This document shows positions 7,414 to 15,330 of a stretch of DNA of 21,556 bases, in pieces. This DNA is from DATIJJ01 sp039936115 (GTDB lineage Bacteria > Pseudomonadota > Gammaproteobacteria > DSM-16500): the NCBI GenBank assembly GCA_039936115.1, contig JBDTIZ010000287.1:1-21556 (forward strand), read 5' to 3'. Every line of letters begins with the position of its first letter. Within the stretch, counting starts at the first letter, position 1. The position numbers and the translations under genes are program-made. The notes beneath the pieces are model-generated. The model saw only the letters and a list, made by a program, of their open reading frames with translations. It had not been told where the DNA came from and did not search any database.

Positions 7414-8352
7414 TTATTTTAAGATTTTGTCTATTTTAGTCATGATTTCAGGCGTTAATGCCGCTTTAATTTCAATCGCTTCTAGATTTTCGATCAGTTG
7501 TTCTTTTCGCGAAGCGCCGGTAATAACAGAACTGACATTTGGATTTTTCAAACACCAGGCGATGGCGAGCTGTGAAGTTGTGCAACTTAGATTATCAGAA
7601 ATTTTTGCGATTTCACGCACCTTAGCTATTTGATCTTGAAAATTTGGCGGAATCAACCACGCTTCTTTTGCTAAACGACTATCAGGCGGAATGCCATGAT
7701 CATATTTGCCAGATAGAATACCAGAAGCCAAAGGACTCCAAATGGTTGTGCCCATGCCGTAACGTTTAAACAAAGGTAAATAGTCTTTTTCTAAATGATC
7801 ACGGAAAAACATATTATATTTAGGTTGTTCCATCGAGGGTTTAATACAGCCTAATTGTTCGGCGGTTTCATAGGCGCTTTCGATTTGTGCCGCACTCCAC
7901 TCTGATGTTCCCCAATAAAGTGCATAACCGGACCTCACCAAATAATCCATTGCCAAGACAGTTTCCTCTATCGGCGTGTCTTGATCAGGTCGATGACAAT
8001 ATAACAAATCCACATAATCTAATTGCAGACGGCGTAAAGAATTTCGCGTGCCTTCTAATAAATGTTTGCGCGATAAACCTGTATCGTTCGGACCATTACC
8101 GCCCCAGAAAATCTTGGTCGAAATCACCAGATCTTCACGCCGAAAATCTTTGATAACTTTACCCATTAAAATTTCGGCTTCACCGTGAGCATAACCTTCT
8201 GCGTTATCAAAAAAATTAATGCCATGATCCACCGCAATATGCATAAAATCTTTGACGGCATTAATGTCTAATTGTTTAGCGAATGTAATCCACGATCCAA
8301 AAGAAATTTCACTGAGTTTGATACCCGCTTTACCGAGTTTATTATAATGCAT
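7414..8352 (-). CDS. aldo/keto reductase, voltage-gated K+ channel beta-subunit (AKR6) type
   Basis: This is an NADPH-dependent (beta/alpha)8-barrel oxidoreductase of 312 residues. The catalytic tetrad is intact: Asp49 and Tyr54 (FDNAEGY), Lys80 (ISTK) and His120 (LYCHRPD). The sequence resembles animal Kv-beta subunits closely, with TKIFWGG, LSRKHLLEG, YWGTSEWS, WSPLASGILSGKYD, AIAWCLKN and a C-terminal GAS-EQL-ENL-AI pattern. Kv-beta has Asn where this protein has the enzyme-type His120. The substrate cannot be read from sequence. AGGAAGG lies eight bases ahead of the ATG. It is upstream of folB on the same strand with a 20-base gap, so it may share a transcript with folB-folKP, but no folate role is implied. 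Confidence 0.92.
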   Translation of the reverse strand: MHYNKLGKAGIKLSEISFGSWITFAKQLDINAVKDFMHIAVDHGINFFDNAEGYAHGEAEILMGKVIKDFRREDLVISTKIFWGGNGPNDTGLSRKHLLEGTRNSLRRLQLDYVDLLYCHRPDQDTPIEETVLAMDYLVRSGYALYWGTSEWSAAQIESAYETAEQLGCIKPSMEQPKYNMFFRDHLEKDYLPLFKRYGMGTTIWSPLASGILSGKYDHGIPPDSRLAKEAWLIPPNFQDQIAKVREIAKISDNLSCTTSQLAIAWCLKNPNVSSVITGASRKEQLIENLEAIEIKAALTPEIMTKIDKILK

Positions 8353-8465
8353 GGGTTCGACCTTCCTGGAAAATTTAGAGTGCGGTTATGGTATACCAAA
8401 GTGGGTGATTTTTGCAGTTAAAAAAAGAGAGGGTTGTCATTCGTCGAGTGCGGTGGTTTTCTTAA

Positions 8466-8598
8466 CCCTCCTCTCCCCAACCCTCTTCTCCCACGAAAAG
8501 CGTGAGAGGAGAGGGAGTTTAATTAAGTTGAACCTGATTAAATAAGCTCCCTCTCCTCTCACGCTTTTCGAGGGAGGAGAGAGTTGGGGAGAGGAGGG
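8466..8598. repeat. long inverted repeat element, copy 1 (52-bp arms)
   Basis: The left arm (8466-8517) and right arm (8547-8598) are reverse complements with only 3 mismatches in 52 bases, around a 29-base AT-rich centre. The arms are pyrimidine-rich (CCCTCCTCTCCCCAAC...) and contain CGTGAGAGGAGAGGGAG. The same sequence recurs at 10664-10690 (one partial arm) and 18988-19102. It occupies the space between the divergent akr and suf transcription units. It looks like a dispersed palindromic element (MITE- or REP-like) without coding capacity. Confidence 0.85.
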
Positions 8599-8686
8599 CT
8601 ACAAAAATATTTAATAAACCCCTTGATTTAATTGAGATTTAAGTTCAACACAACATCCCATTCAACACTCAATCTAAGATAATTGC

Positions 8687-8711
8687 TATAATTAGTACGA
8701 ATACGGTACTA
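8687..8711 (+). promoter_or_regulatory. suf operon -10 box and overlapping operator palindrome
   Basis: A perfect -10 TATAAT is at 8687-8692. Directly behind it TAGTAC (8693-8698) and GTACTA (8706-8711) form a perfect inverted repeat with a 7-base spacer. This lies where the transcription start is expected and about 30 bases ahead of the Rrf2 gene. No good -35 is seen at 17 bases; TTCAAC at 8661-8666 is 20 bases away. The placement suits autorepression by the Rrf2 protein, which is an inference. Confidence 0.55.
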
Positions 8712-8742
8712 TATGCGACCCCAAACTTGGCAGAGTTGGTAA

Positions 8743-9210
8743 ATGCTCAGAATCAGTAAATTAACAGATTATGCGACGGTTATTTTAAGCTTTTTGGCTT
8801 TAGATCCTGACCGGATTGCGAGCGCTACCGCGCTCGCTGAAAAAACGCATTTATCGATACCCACTGTTAGCAAGATATTAAAAATATTATCTGAAGCCGG
8901 TTTAGTTGAATCATTTCGCGGCACAGGCGGTGGATACAAGCTTGCACGTGATGCACGCGAAATTACGATCGCAGAAATTGTCACAGCGATTGAAGGCTCT
9001 CTTGCGATGACGGAGTGTTGTGCCTATGAAAATAATTGTGCGATCGATTCACTGTGCGCGATTAAAGAAAATTGGAAAATTATTAATAAAATTATTTTGA
9101 CTGCGTTAGGAGGCGTGACGTTGAGTGAAATGACCAAACCCTTGCATGCCCATCCGCTAACGTTACGCGGGATACCGATTAAGATTGACACATTAAAGAG
9201 TAATGGATAG
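8743..9210 (+). CDS. Rrf2-family SUF system transcriptional regulator (IscR-like)
   Basis: This 155-residue winged-helix regulator senses Fe-S status. The N-terminus MLRISKLTDYA and the helix-turn-helix (about 27-56) are Rrf2-type, followed by the wing FRGTGGGYKLARD. The Fe-S ligation pattern C-x5-C-x5-C is present as Cys93, Cys99 and Cys105, with an extra Cys92, the same spacing as in IscR. It leads the suf operon and is separated from sufB by only two bases, as in the SUF regulator subfamily of gammaproteobacteria. It likely binds a [2Fe-2S] cluster and represses its own operon through the palindrome at 8693-8711. Its cluster type and operator are not proven. Confidence 0.92.
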   Translation: MLRISKLTDYATVILSFLALDPDRIASATALAEKTHLSIPTVSKILKILSEAGLVESFRGTGGGYKLARDAREITIAEIVTAIEGSLAMTECCAYENNCAIDSLCAIKENWKIINKIILTALGGVTLSEMTKPLHAHPLTLRGIPIKIDTLKSNG

Positions 9211-9212
9211 TT

Positions 9213-10655
9213 ATGACAAACCAGTTTATAAAACAAGTCGTCAACCAAAATTACCAATACGGTTTTGTAACCGCGATTGAATCAGATACGTTTGCACCCG
9301 GATTATCGGAAGATACCGTTCGAAAAATTTCTGCTTTAAAAAAAGAACCTGAATTCATGTTGCAATGGCGCCTACGTGCATATCGCCATTGGTTAACGAT
9401 GACGCCACCCGCGTGGGCACATGTGAAATATCCAGAAATTGATTATCAAAAAATTATTTATTATTCCGCACCTAAAGCCAAACTCGATGGGCCAAAAAGT
9501 TTAGATGAAGTGGATCCTAAATTACTAGAAACGTATAAAAAATTAGGTATTCCCTTACACGAACAAGGACGCTTAGCAGGTGTTGCAGTGGACGCTGTGT
9601 TTGATAGCGTTTCTGTCGCAACAACCTATAAAGCGAAATTGGCTGAAGCGGGGGTGATTTTTTGTTCTTTTTCCGAGGCGGTGCAAAAACATCCTGAGTT
9701 GGTAGAAAAATATTTAGGAACCGTTGTGCCGTATCGCGATAATTTTTTTGCGACCTTAAATTCTGCTGTGTTTAGCGATGGTTCTTTTGTTTATATTCCT
9801 AAAGGTGTGCGATGTCCGATGGAATTATCAACCTATTTTAGAATTAACACAGCTAACACGGGACAATTTGAACGAACACTGATTATTGCTGAAGAAGGCA
9901 GCCACGTGAGTTATCTAGAAGGCTGCACCGCGCCAATGCGAGATGAAAATCAATTACATGCAGCTGTTGTTGAATTAGTTGCGTTAGATAATGCTGAAAT
10001 TAAATATTCTACGGTGCAAAACTGGTATCCAGGTGATGAAGAAGGCCGCGGTGGGATTTATAATTTTGTAACGAAACGTGGCGCGTGTCGCGGTGTGAAT
10101 TCAAAAATTTCTTGGACACAAATCGAAACTGGATCAGCTATTACGTGGAAATATCCTAGTGTTATTTTGCAAGGCGATAATTCAGTCGGGGAATTTTACT
10201 CCGTTGCATTGACGAATCATCATCAACAAGCGGACACGGGAACTAAGATGATTCATATCGGTAAAAACACGCGTAGTACGATTATTTCAAAAGGTATCGC
10301 CGCCGGTTTTGGACAAAACACGTATCGCGGATTAGTTCGTATTTTGCCAACGGCAACCAATGCACGTAATTACACGCAGTGTGATTCTTTGTTATTGGGC
10401 GCGACTTGTGGTGCGCATACGTTTCCGTATATCGAAGTCAAAAATAAAACGGCGCAAGTTGAGCATGAGGCTTGCACTTCAAAAATTGGTGATGATCAAT
10501 TATTTTATTGCAGACAACGCGGCTTGCGAACAGAAGATGCTGTGTCTTTAATTGTGAATGGGTTTTGTAAGAAAGTGTTTAATGAATTGCCGATGGAATT
10601 TGCTGTTGAGGCGCAGAAATTGTTGGAAGTGAGCTTGGAAGGGAGTGTTGGGTAG
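9213..10655 (+). CDS. sufB: Fe-S cluster scaffold protein SufB
   Basis: SufB is the core subunit of the SufBCD scaffold on which Fe-S clusters are built in the cytoplasm. At 480 residues it is close to E. coli SufB (495). Family segments include DAVFDSVSVATTY, YIPKGVRCPMELSTYFRI, SYLEGCTAP, NAEIKYSTVQNWYPGD and KISWTQIETGSAITWKYPS. The residues matching E. coli Cys405, His433 and Glu434 are kept as Cys390, His418 and Glu419 (the last two in VEHEA). It starts two bases after the regulator gene. A 74-base gap carrying a repeat fragment separates it from sufC, the only sizeable gap in the early operon. Confidence 0.98.
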   Translation: MTNQFIKQVVNQNYQYGFVTAIESDTFAPGLSEDTVRKISALKKEPEFMLQWRLRAYRHWLTMTPPAWAHVKYPEIDYQKIIYYSAPKAKLDGPKSLDEVDPKLLETYKKLGIPLHEQGRLAGVAVDAVFDSVSVATTYKAKLAEAGVIFCSFSEAVQKHPELVEKYLGTVVPYRDNFFATLNSAVFSDGSFVYIPKGVRCPMELSTYFRINTANTGQFERTLIIAEEGSHVSYLEGCTAPMRDENQLHAAVVELVALDNAEIKYSTVQNWYPGDEEGRGGIYNFVTKRGACRGVNSKISWTQIETGSAITWKYPSVILQGDNSVGEFYSVALTNHHQQADTGTKMIHIGKNTRSTIISKGIAAGFGQNTYRGLVRILPTATNARNYTQCDSLLLGATCGAHTFPYIEVKNKTAQVEHEACTSKIGDDQLFYCRQRGLRTEDAVSLIVNGFCKKVFNELPMEFAVEAQKLLEVSLEGSVG

Positions 10656-10663
10656 GGTTTTTA

Positions 10664-10690
10664 CCCTCCTCTCCCCAGCTCTCTCCTCGC
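10664..10690 (+). repeat. partial arm of the CCCTCCTCTCCCC element between sufB and sufC
   Basis: Twenty-seven bases beginning CCCTCCTCTCCCCAG match the outer end of the inverted-repeat arms at 8466-8598 and 18988-19102. There is no partner arm, so this is a truncated or decayed copy inside the suf operon, directly after the sufB stop. Confidence 0.7.
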
Positions 10691-10729
10691 AAATGTAGAT
10701 AGATCGTGATAACAACTAGGTGAACAGAA

Positions 10730-11497
10730 ATGCTAGAAATAAAAAATCTCCACGCATCCATTCAGGATGAAAAACAAAAAACCAAACAGATTTTGCGCGG
10801 CGTAAATTTAAGCGTAAAACCCGGCGAAGTGCATGCAATCATGGGACCAAACGGTTCAGGAAAAAGCACTCTTGCAAATATCTTAGCGGGACGTGCTGAT
10901 TATAAAGTATCAGAAGGCGAAGTCTTATTCGGAGGCGTTGATTTATTTTCTCTGGAACCCGAACAACGCGCCGCAGCCGGATTATTTTTAGCATTCCAGT
11001 ACCCCGTCGAAATTCCTGGCGTGAATAACACGTATTTTTTAAAAGCGGCTGTCAATAGCATACGCAAACAACGCAATTTACCGCCACTTGATGCTATAGA
11101 TTTTTTAGCGTTAGTAAGAGCAAAAATCAAAGAAGTCGATATGAATGAAAAATTTCTCAATCGCGCGGTTAACGAAGGATTTTCTGGCGGTGAAAAAAAA
11201 CGTAATGAAGTGTTACAAATGTTAATGCTAGAACCCCGTCTTTCTATTTTAGATGAGACAGATTCTGGGTTAGATATCGATGCGTTGCAAGCAGTGGCAC
11301 GCGGTGTAAATAGTTTGCGAAATGCAGATCGAAGTTTTGTAGTCGTCACCCATTACCAGCGATTATTAAATTACATCATACCCGATGTCGTGCATGTCAT
11401 GGTACAGGGTAAAATCATTAAATCAGGCGGCAAAGAGTTGGCGCTTGAAATTGAAGAAAAAGGCTATAGTTGGTTAGAGAAAGAGGCCAATGTATGA
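10730..11497 (+). CDS. sufC: Fe-S cluster assembly ATPase SufC
   Basis: SufC is the ABC-type ATPase that drives conformational change of the SufBCD complex. It is soluble and has no transporter partner. The 255 residues show Walker A GPNGSGKST (39-47), Q-loop Gln90 (AFQYPVEIPG), signature FSGGEKKR (151-158), Walker B with SufC-typical LSILDETDSGLD (171-182) and His208 (VVTHYQ). AGGTG lies upstream of the ATG. The stop codon overlaps the sufD start (ATGA), so sufC and sufD are translationally coupled. Confidence 0.98.
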   Translation: MLEIKNLHASIQDEKQKTKQILRGVNLSVKPGEVHAIMGPNGSGKSTLANILAGRADYKVSEGEVLFGGVDLFSLEPEQRAAAGLFLAFQYPVEIPGVNNTYFLKAAVNSIRKQRNLPPLDAIDFLALVRAKIKEVDMNEKFLNRAVNEGFSGGEKKRNEVLQMLMLEPRLSILDETDSGLDIDALQAVARGVNSLRNADRSFVVVTHYQRLLNYIIPDVVHVMVQGKIIKSGGKELALEIEEKGYSWLEKEANV

Positions 11498-12786
11498 GCG
11501 ACCTGGTAGCGAGCCAATCGTGGCTTGAAAAATGTTTTGCGAATAGCCAGCCATTGCCAGAAAAAAAATGGCTGCGGCAATTTCGCGAACAACAATTAAA
11601 TGAATTTATCCAACGTGGTTTTCCAACGCGCAAAGAAGAAGCTTTTAAATATACTAGTGTTGCTGCGCTATCAGGCGCAACATTCACGCCCGGTATTTAT
11701 AAAAATAACGCGCAAGTAGCACACACTGTACTAGATCAAAGCGCACGGTTTGTTTTTGTAAATGGTATTTATGCGAGCGAATTATCACATACAGATGGCT
11801 TATCAAAAGACATTATCGCTTGTCCATTGAGCGAAGCATTAGAAAGACATGAAGATTTAGTCAAATCGTCATTGACTCGCGAGTTTGATAAAAAACAATT
11901 TCCGTTTGTAATTTTAAATTCAGCTTTGATGACCGATGGCTTATTTTTAAAAATACCTAAAAACCAAACGATAACATTACCGATCCATTTATTATTTATT
12001 AATACTGAACAAGATGAATTTATCAGCAGTCCACGCAATATTATTTTAGCGGAAGAAAATAGTCAGGCGACGTTGATTGAAGAGCATCATGGCGAGTCGG
12101 CAAAACATTATTTCACCAACGTAGTCACTGAATTGATGCTAGCAAACAATGCGCGAATTGATTATTACAAGATGCAAGATGATGATTACAGCGCAACACA
12201 TATTTCTAATGTGTTGATTGATCAACAACAAGATAGCGTTGTTAACACCTATTTCTTATCGCGCGGCGCTAAACTCGCGCGGGAAAATTTAACGCTTAGC
12301 CAGCAAGCAAAAGGTGCGGAAAGTAAACTCTATGGTTTGTACGTGTTGGATCATGATCAACAACATATTGATCATCATGTTCGCGTCGATCATTTCGCAG
12401 AACATGGCGCAAGCACAATGTTATACAAAGGCATTTTGGATAAAAACTCACACGCTGTATTTAATGGTAAAGTGTTAGTTCATCAAAACGCGCAACACAT
12501 TAATGCACATCAGGCTAATCATAATTTATTACTATCAAACGATGCTGAAATTGATACTAAACCAGAATTAGAAATTTATGCAGATGATGTGAAATGCACA
12601 CATGGTGCGACAGTCGGACAATTGGATGAAGAATCTTTGTTTTATTTACGTTCGCGCGGTATTGAGCGAGCTGATGCTTTCAAAATATTGACCACGGCTT
12701 TCGAAGATGAAATTTTTGCAAAAATTGAAAATGCCAACATCAGGCAGTACATACAAAAACGGATGAGCAGCCATGATGAATTGTAA
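11494..12786 (+). CDS. sufD: Fe-S cluster assembly protein SufD
   Basis: SufD is the SufB paralogue that pairs with it in the SufBC2D scaffold and is needed for iron supply. The open frame begins at 11470, but the ATG at 11494 forms the usual ATGA overlap with sufC and gives a 430-residue protein starting MSDLVASQ. The beta-helix core ends in the family motif DVKCTHGATVGQLDEESLFY, with Cys368 and His370 (E. coli SufD His360 region), then LRSRGIERADA. The N-terminal half is diverged, which is normal for SufD. It overlaps sufS by 14 bases. Confidence 0.95.
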   Translation: MSDLVASQSWLEKCFANSQPLPEKKWLRQFREQQLNEFIQRGFPTRKEEAFKYTSVAALSGATFTPGIYKNNAQVAHTVLDQSARFVFVNGIYASELSHTDGLSKDIIACPLSEALERHEDLVKSSLTREFDKKQFPFVILNSALMTDGLFLKIPKNQTITLPIHLLFINTEQDEFISSPRNIILAEENSQATLIEEHHGESAKHYFTNVVTELMLANNARIDYYKMQDDDYSATHISNVLIDQQQDSVVNTYFLSRGAKLARENLTLSQQAKGAESKLYGLYVLDHDQQHIDHHVRVDHFAEHGASTMLYKGILDKNSHAVFNGKVLVHQNAQHINAHQANHNLLLSNDAEIDTKPELEIYADDVKCTHGATVGQLDEESLFYLRSRGIERADAFKILTTAFEDEIFAKIENANIRQYIQKRMSSHDEL

Positions 12787-13981
12787 AAAAGATTTTCCGA
12801 TTTTAAACCAAAAGATTCATGGCAAACCATTAATCTATTTGGACAGCGCTGCCAGCAGTCAAAAACCAGATTGCGTAGTAGATGCTTTAGTTCATTATTA
12901 TCAAAATGATCATGCCAATATTCATCGCGGTGTTTATGAATTAAGTCAACGTGCGACAAAAGCTTATGAAAATGCACGAATACGTATTCAAAAATTTGTG
13001 AACGCAGCTCATGCGCATGAAATTATTTTTGTTCGTGGTGCAACAGAGGCGATTAATTTAGTCGCACAAAGTTATGGTCGTTCGATGCTGAAAGCGAATG
13101 ATGAAATTATGATAAGCGCGATGGAACATCATTCCAATATTGTGCCGTGGCAACTTATCGCGGAGCAAACAGGTGCTGTCATCAAAGTGATTCCTATTAC
13201 AGATGCCGGTGAAATTGATTTAGTCGCGTATGAAAATTTATTTTCACCGCAAACCAAAATTGTTGCGATCGTACACGCATCAAATGTATTAGGAACGATT
13301 AATCCCATTAAACTAATGACGAAGATAGCTCACGCGCATAACGTGCCAGTGTTGGTGGATGGCGCGCAAGCGTTGCCGCATTTGCCAGTGGATGTGCAAG
13401 CGTTAGATTGTGATTTTTACGCATTTTCTTCGCATAAAGCATATGGCCCAACCGGTGTAGGTGTATTGTACGGCAAGACCGCGTTGTTAGAAAAAATGCC
13501 GCCTTATCAAGGTGGTGGCGATATGATTGAGCAAGTGAGCTTTACGAAATCAAGTTACAAGACATTACCTTATAAGTTTGAAGCGGGCACGCCAAGCATT
13601 GCTGATGTGATTGCATTTGGTGTCGCACTAGATTATCTCGCAAAGATTAACATGCAAAAAGTGTTTGAACACGAACAAGCCTTGTTAGCATATGCCACAC
13701 CTAAATTGGCTGCAATTCCAGGTCTTAGAATCATTGGTACGGCAAAAGAAAAAGTCGGCGTCATCTCATTTGTGTTAGCGGATGTGCATCCACATGATAT
13801 TGGAACGGTGTTAGATGATGAAGGCATTGCAGTACGCGCAGGTCATCATTGCGCGATGCCGTTGATGGAGCGTTTTGCAATCCCAGCTTGTGTACGCGCA
13901 TCATTTGGAATTTATAACTCAACTCAAGATGTTGATGCTTTGGTATCAGGTCTTAATGTTGTTGCGAGGTTATTTGCCTAA
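12773..13981 (+). CDS. sufS: cysteine desulfurase SufS
   Basis: SufS is the PLP enzyme that takes sulfur from L-cysteine as a persulfide for cluster assembly. The 402 residues match class II desulfurases (SufS/CsdA). PLP-binding Lys222 is in SSHKAYGPTG. The catalytic Cys360 lies in RAGHHCAMPLM, with the short loop typical of class II enzymes. N-terminal YLDSAASSQKP and HRGVYELSQRAT are also family hallmarks. Two adjacent ATG codons begin the frame, inside the end of sufD. The next gene, sufU, begins one base after the stop and likely encodes its sulfur acceptor. Confidence 0.97.
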   Translation: MMNCKKDFPILNQKIHGKPLIYLDSAASSQKPDCVVDALVHYYQNDHANIHRGVYELSQRATKAYENARIRIQKFVNAAHAHEIIFVRGATEAINLVAQSYGRSMLKANDEIMISAMEHHSNIVPWQLIAEQTGAVIKVIPITDAGEIDLVAYENLFSPQTKIVAIVHASNVLGTINPIKLMTKIAHAHNVPVLVDGAQALPHLPVDVQALDCDFYAFSSHKAYGPTGVGVLYGKTALLEKMPPYQGGGDMIEQVSFTKSSYKTLPYKFEAGTPSIADVIAFGVALDYLAKINMQKVFEHEQALLAYATPKLAAIPGLRIIGTAKEKVGVISFVLADVHPHDIGTVLDDEGIAVRAGHHCAMPLMERFAIPACVRASFGIYNSTQDVDALVSGLNVVARLFA

Positions 13982-13982
13982 T

Positions 13983-14435
13983 ATGTCAGCTGAATTACGC
14001 GAACTTTATCAAGAAACCATAATTGATCACGGGCGACATCCAAGAAATTTTGGCGCACTGGAAAATGCTAATCATCATAAAGAAGGTTTTAATCCCTTAT
14101 GCGGTGATAAAATTATTGTACATATCCAAGAAAAAAATAATCTACTCGAAGCGATTAAATTTGAAGGATGTGGTTGTGCTATTTCGATGGCATCAGCTTC
14201 TCTGATGGCTGAAGTGCTGTGTGGAAAAACCAAAGCGCAGGCGGATGAATTATTTGCGGCATTTCATGACTTAGTCACTACAGGTCGTGCAACCGAAACG
14301 CTTGGAAAGTTAGCTGTATTTGCCGGTGTGAGTGAATTTCCTGTTCGAGTAAAATGCGCAACGCTTGCATGGCATACTTTGATGGCAGCGTTGACGAATG
14401 ATTCAAATCCAGTGACGACGGAGGAAACCTTATGA
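13983..14435 (+). CDS. sufU: SufU-type Fe-S assembly scaffold / sulfurtransferase
   Basis: This is a 150-residue IscU-like protein of the SufU branch. The cysteines are Cys40 with Asp42 (LCGD), Cys63 and Cys65 (GCGCAIS), and Cys125 (RVKCATLAW). The stretch between the second and third Cys clusters is longer than in IscU, as is typical of SufU. In Bacillus, SufU is a Zn-dependent sulfur acceptor for SufS, replacing SufE. No sufE is present here, so the same job is likely. The open frame continues 108 bases upstream into sufS, but the ATG at 13983 gives the family N-terminus (ELRELYQETIIDHGRHPRN). Its end overlaps the next start (ATGA). Confidence 0.93.
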   Translation: MSAELRELYQETIIDHGRHPRNFGALENANHHKEGFNPLCGDKIIVHIQEKNNLLEAIKFEGCGCAISMASASLMAEVLCGKTKAQADELFAAFHDLVTTGRATETLGKLAVFAGVSEFPVRVKCATLAWHTLMAALTNDSNPVTTEETL

Positions 14436-14770
14436 GTATTATTACATTCACGGATGCAGCAGCAGGCCACATCAAAAATTTATTAGTGAAAGATTCTAAA
14501 GGGATTGGTTTTCGTTTATCGATCAAGAAAACCGGTTGTTCAGGCTATTCGTATGTGCCGGCGATTATTGAACAGATGAATGAGGATGATATTCATTTTG
14601 TTGCGCAATCGGGTTTGCATGTGTACGTGGATCCGGAATGCGTTAGTTTTGTGAAAGACTTAGTGATAGATTACGTGGCGGATAATGTAGGACTTAAACA
14701 AAAACGTTTAGTGTTTCTGAATCCAAATGAAAAAAATCGTTGCGGTTGTGGCGAAAGTTTTACGTTATAG
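14432..14770 (+). CDS. sufA: A-type Fe-S carrier (SufA/IscA family)
   Basis: A-type carriers receive clusters from the scaffold and pass them to target enzymes. The 112 residues carry the three invariant cysteines: Cys36 (KKTGCSGYSY) and the C-terminal pair Cys104/Cys106 (RCGCGESF). The length and beta-strand pattern fit the family. The family name cannot be split safely into SufA or IscA from sequence alone; the suf operon context favours SufA. It overlaps sufU by four bases and is nine bases from sufT. Confidence 0.93.
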   Translation: MSIITFTDAAAGHIKNLLVKDSKGIGFRLSIKKTGCSGYSYVPAIIEQMNEDDIHFVAQSGLHVYVDPECVSFVKDLVIDYVADNVGLKQKRLVFLNPNEKNRCGCGESFTL

Positions 14771-14779
14771 AGAGAAACT

Positions 14780-15304
14780 ATGTTTAAACAAGACACGATT
14801 GAAGTACAACGCGATTGTGAAGCGATGCTCATACCAACAGGTGTGAAAGTCACTTTGCAAAAAGGTTCTTTAGTGTATATCACGCAGGCGTTAGGCAATT
14901 CCTATACGGTATATGTGAATGGGAATCTTGCAAGAGTAGCGGGTAAAGATGGCGATGCGTTGAATATGATTATTATGGATGAGCCTGATGTCAATGACAT
15001 GTCGGGAAGCATCGATGATAAAGTGTGGGAATTATTGAAAAGCTGTTTTGATCCTGAAATTCCGGTCAATATTGTTGACTTGGGGTTGGTTTATGAATGC
15101 AAAGTCATTGATGCCAGTGTTGAAATCAAAATGACGCTGACGGCGGTCGGATGTGGTATGGGACCGGTATTGGTTGCTGAAGTGGAACAAAAAATCCGAA
15201 CGATCAAAGATGTGACCGATGTAAAAGTAGAATTAGTTTTTGATCCGCCATGGGACCGAAGCATGATGACGGATGTAGCGAAATTACAATTAGGTATGTT
15301 GTAA
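14780..15304 (+). CDS. sufT: Fe-S assembly protein SufT (MIP18/DUF59 domain)
   Basis: SufT proteins help mature Fe-S enzymes, probably at a late delivery step. This 174-residue protein has the two-part layout of SUF-operon SufT. Residues 1-70 form an N-terminal extension, and about 78-165 form the MIP18-like domain with FDPEIPVNIVDLGLVY, the reactive-Cys segment LTAVGCGMG and FDPPWDRSMM. A CIA-pathway homologue (MIP18) does a similar job in eukaryotes. It follows the A-type carrier by nine bases and has GAGAGAAAC ahead of the start. The precise biochemical role is not known. Confidence 0.93.
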   Translation: MFKQDTIEVQRDCEAMLIPTGVKVTLQKGSLVYITQALGNSYTVYVNGNLARVAGKDGDALNMIIMDEPDVNDMSGSIDDKVWELLKSCFDPEIPVNIVDLGLVYECKVIDASVEIKMTLTAVGCGMGPVLVAEVEQKIRTIKDVTDVKVELVFDPPWDRSMMTDVAKLQLGML

Positions 15305-15330
15305 CTGTTAAAAAAAAGAGGACCTGACAA

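Noticed and set aside
8351..8545. Short plus-strand ORF running into the inverted repeat
   Set aside because: It is largely made of repeat sequence, has no recognisable domain, and starts inside the akr start region.
8713..8760. tRNA-like stretch GGCAGAGTTGGTAAATGC
   Set aside because: It resembles a D-arm, but no acceptor stem, anticodon arm or T-arm follows, and the Rrf2 gene starts inside it.
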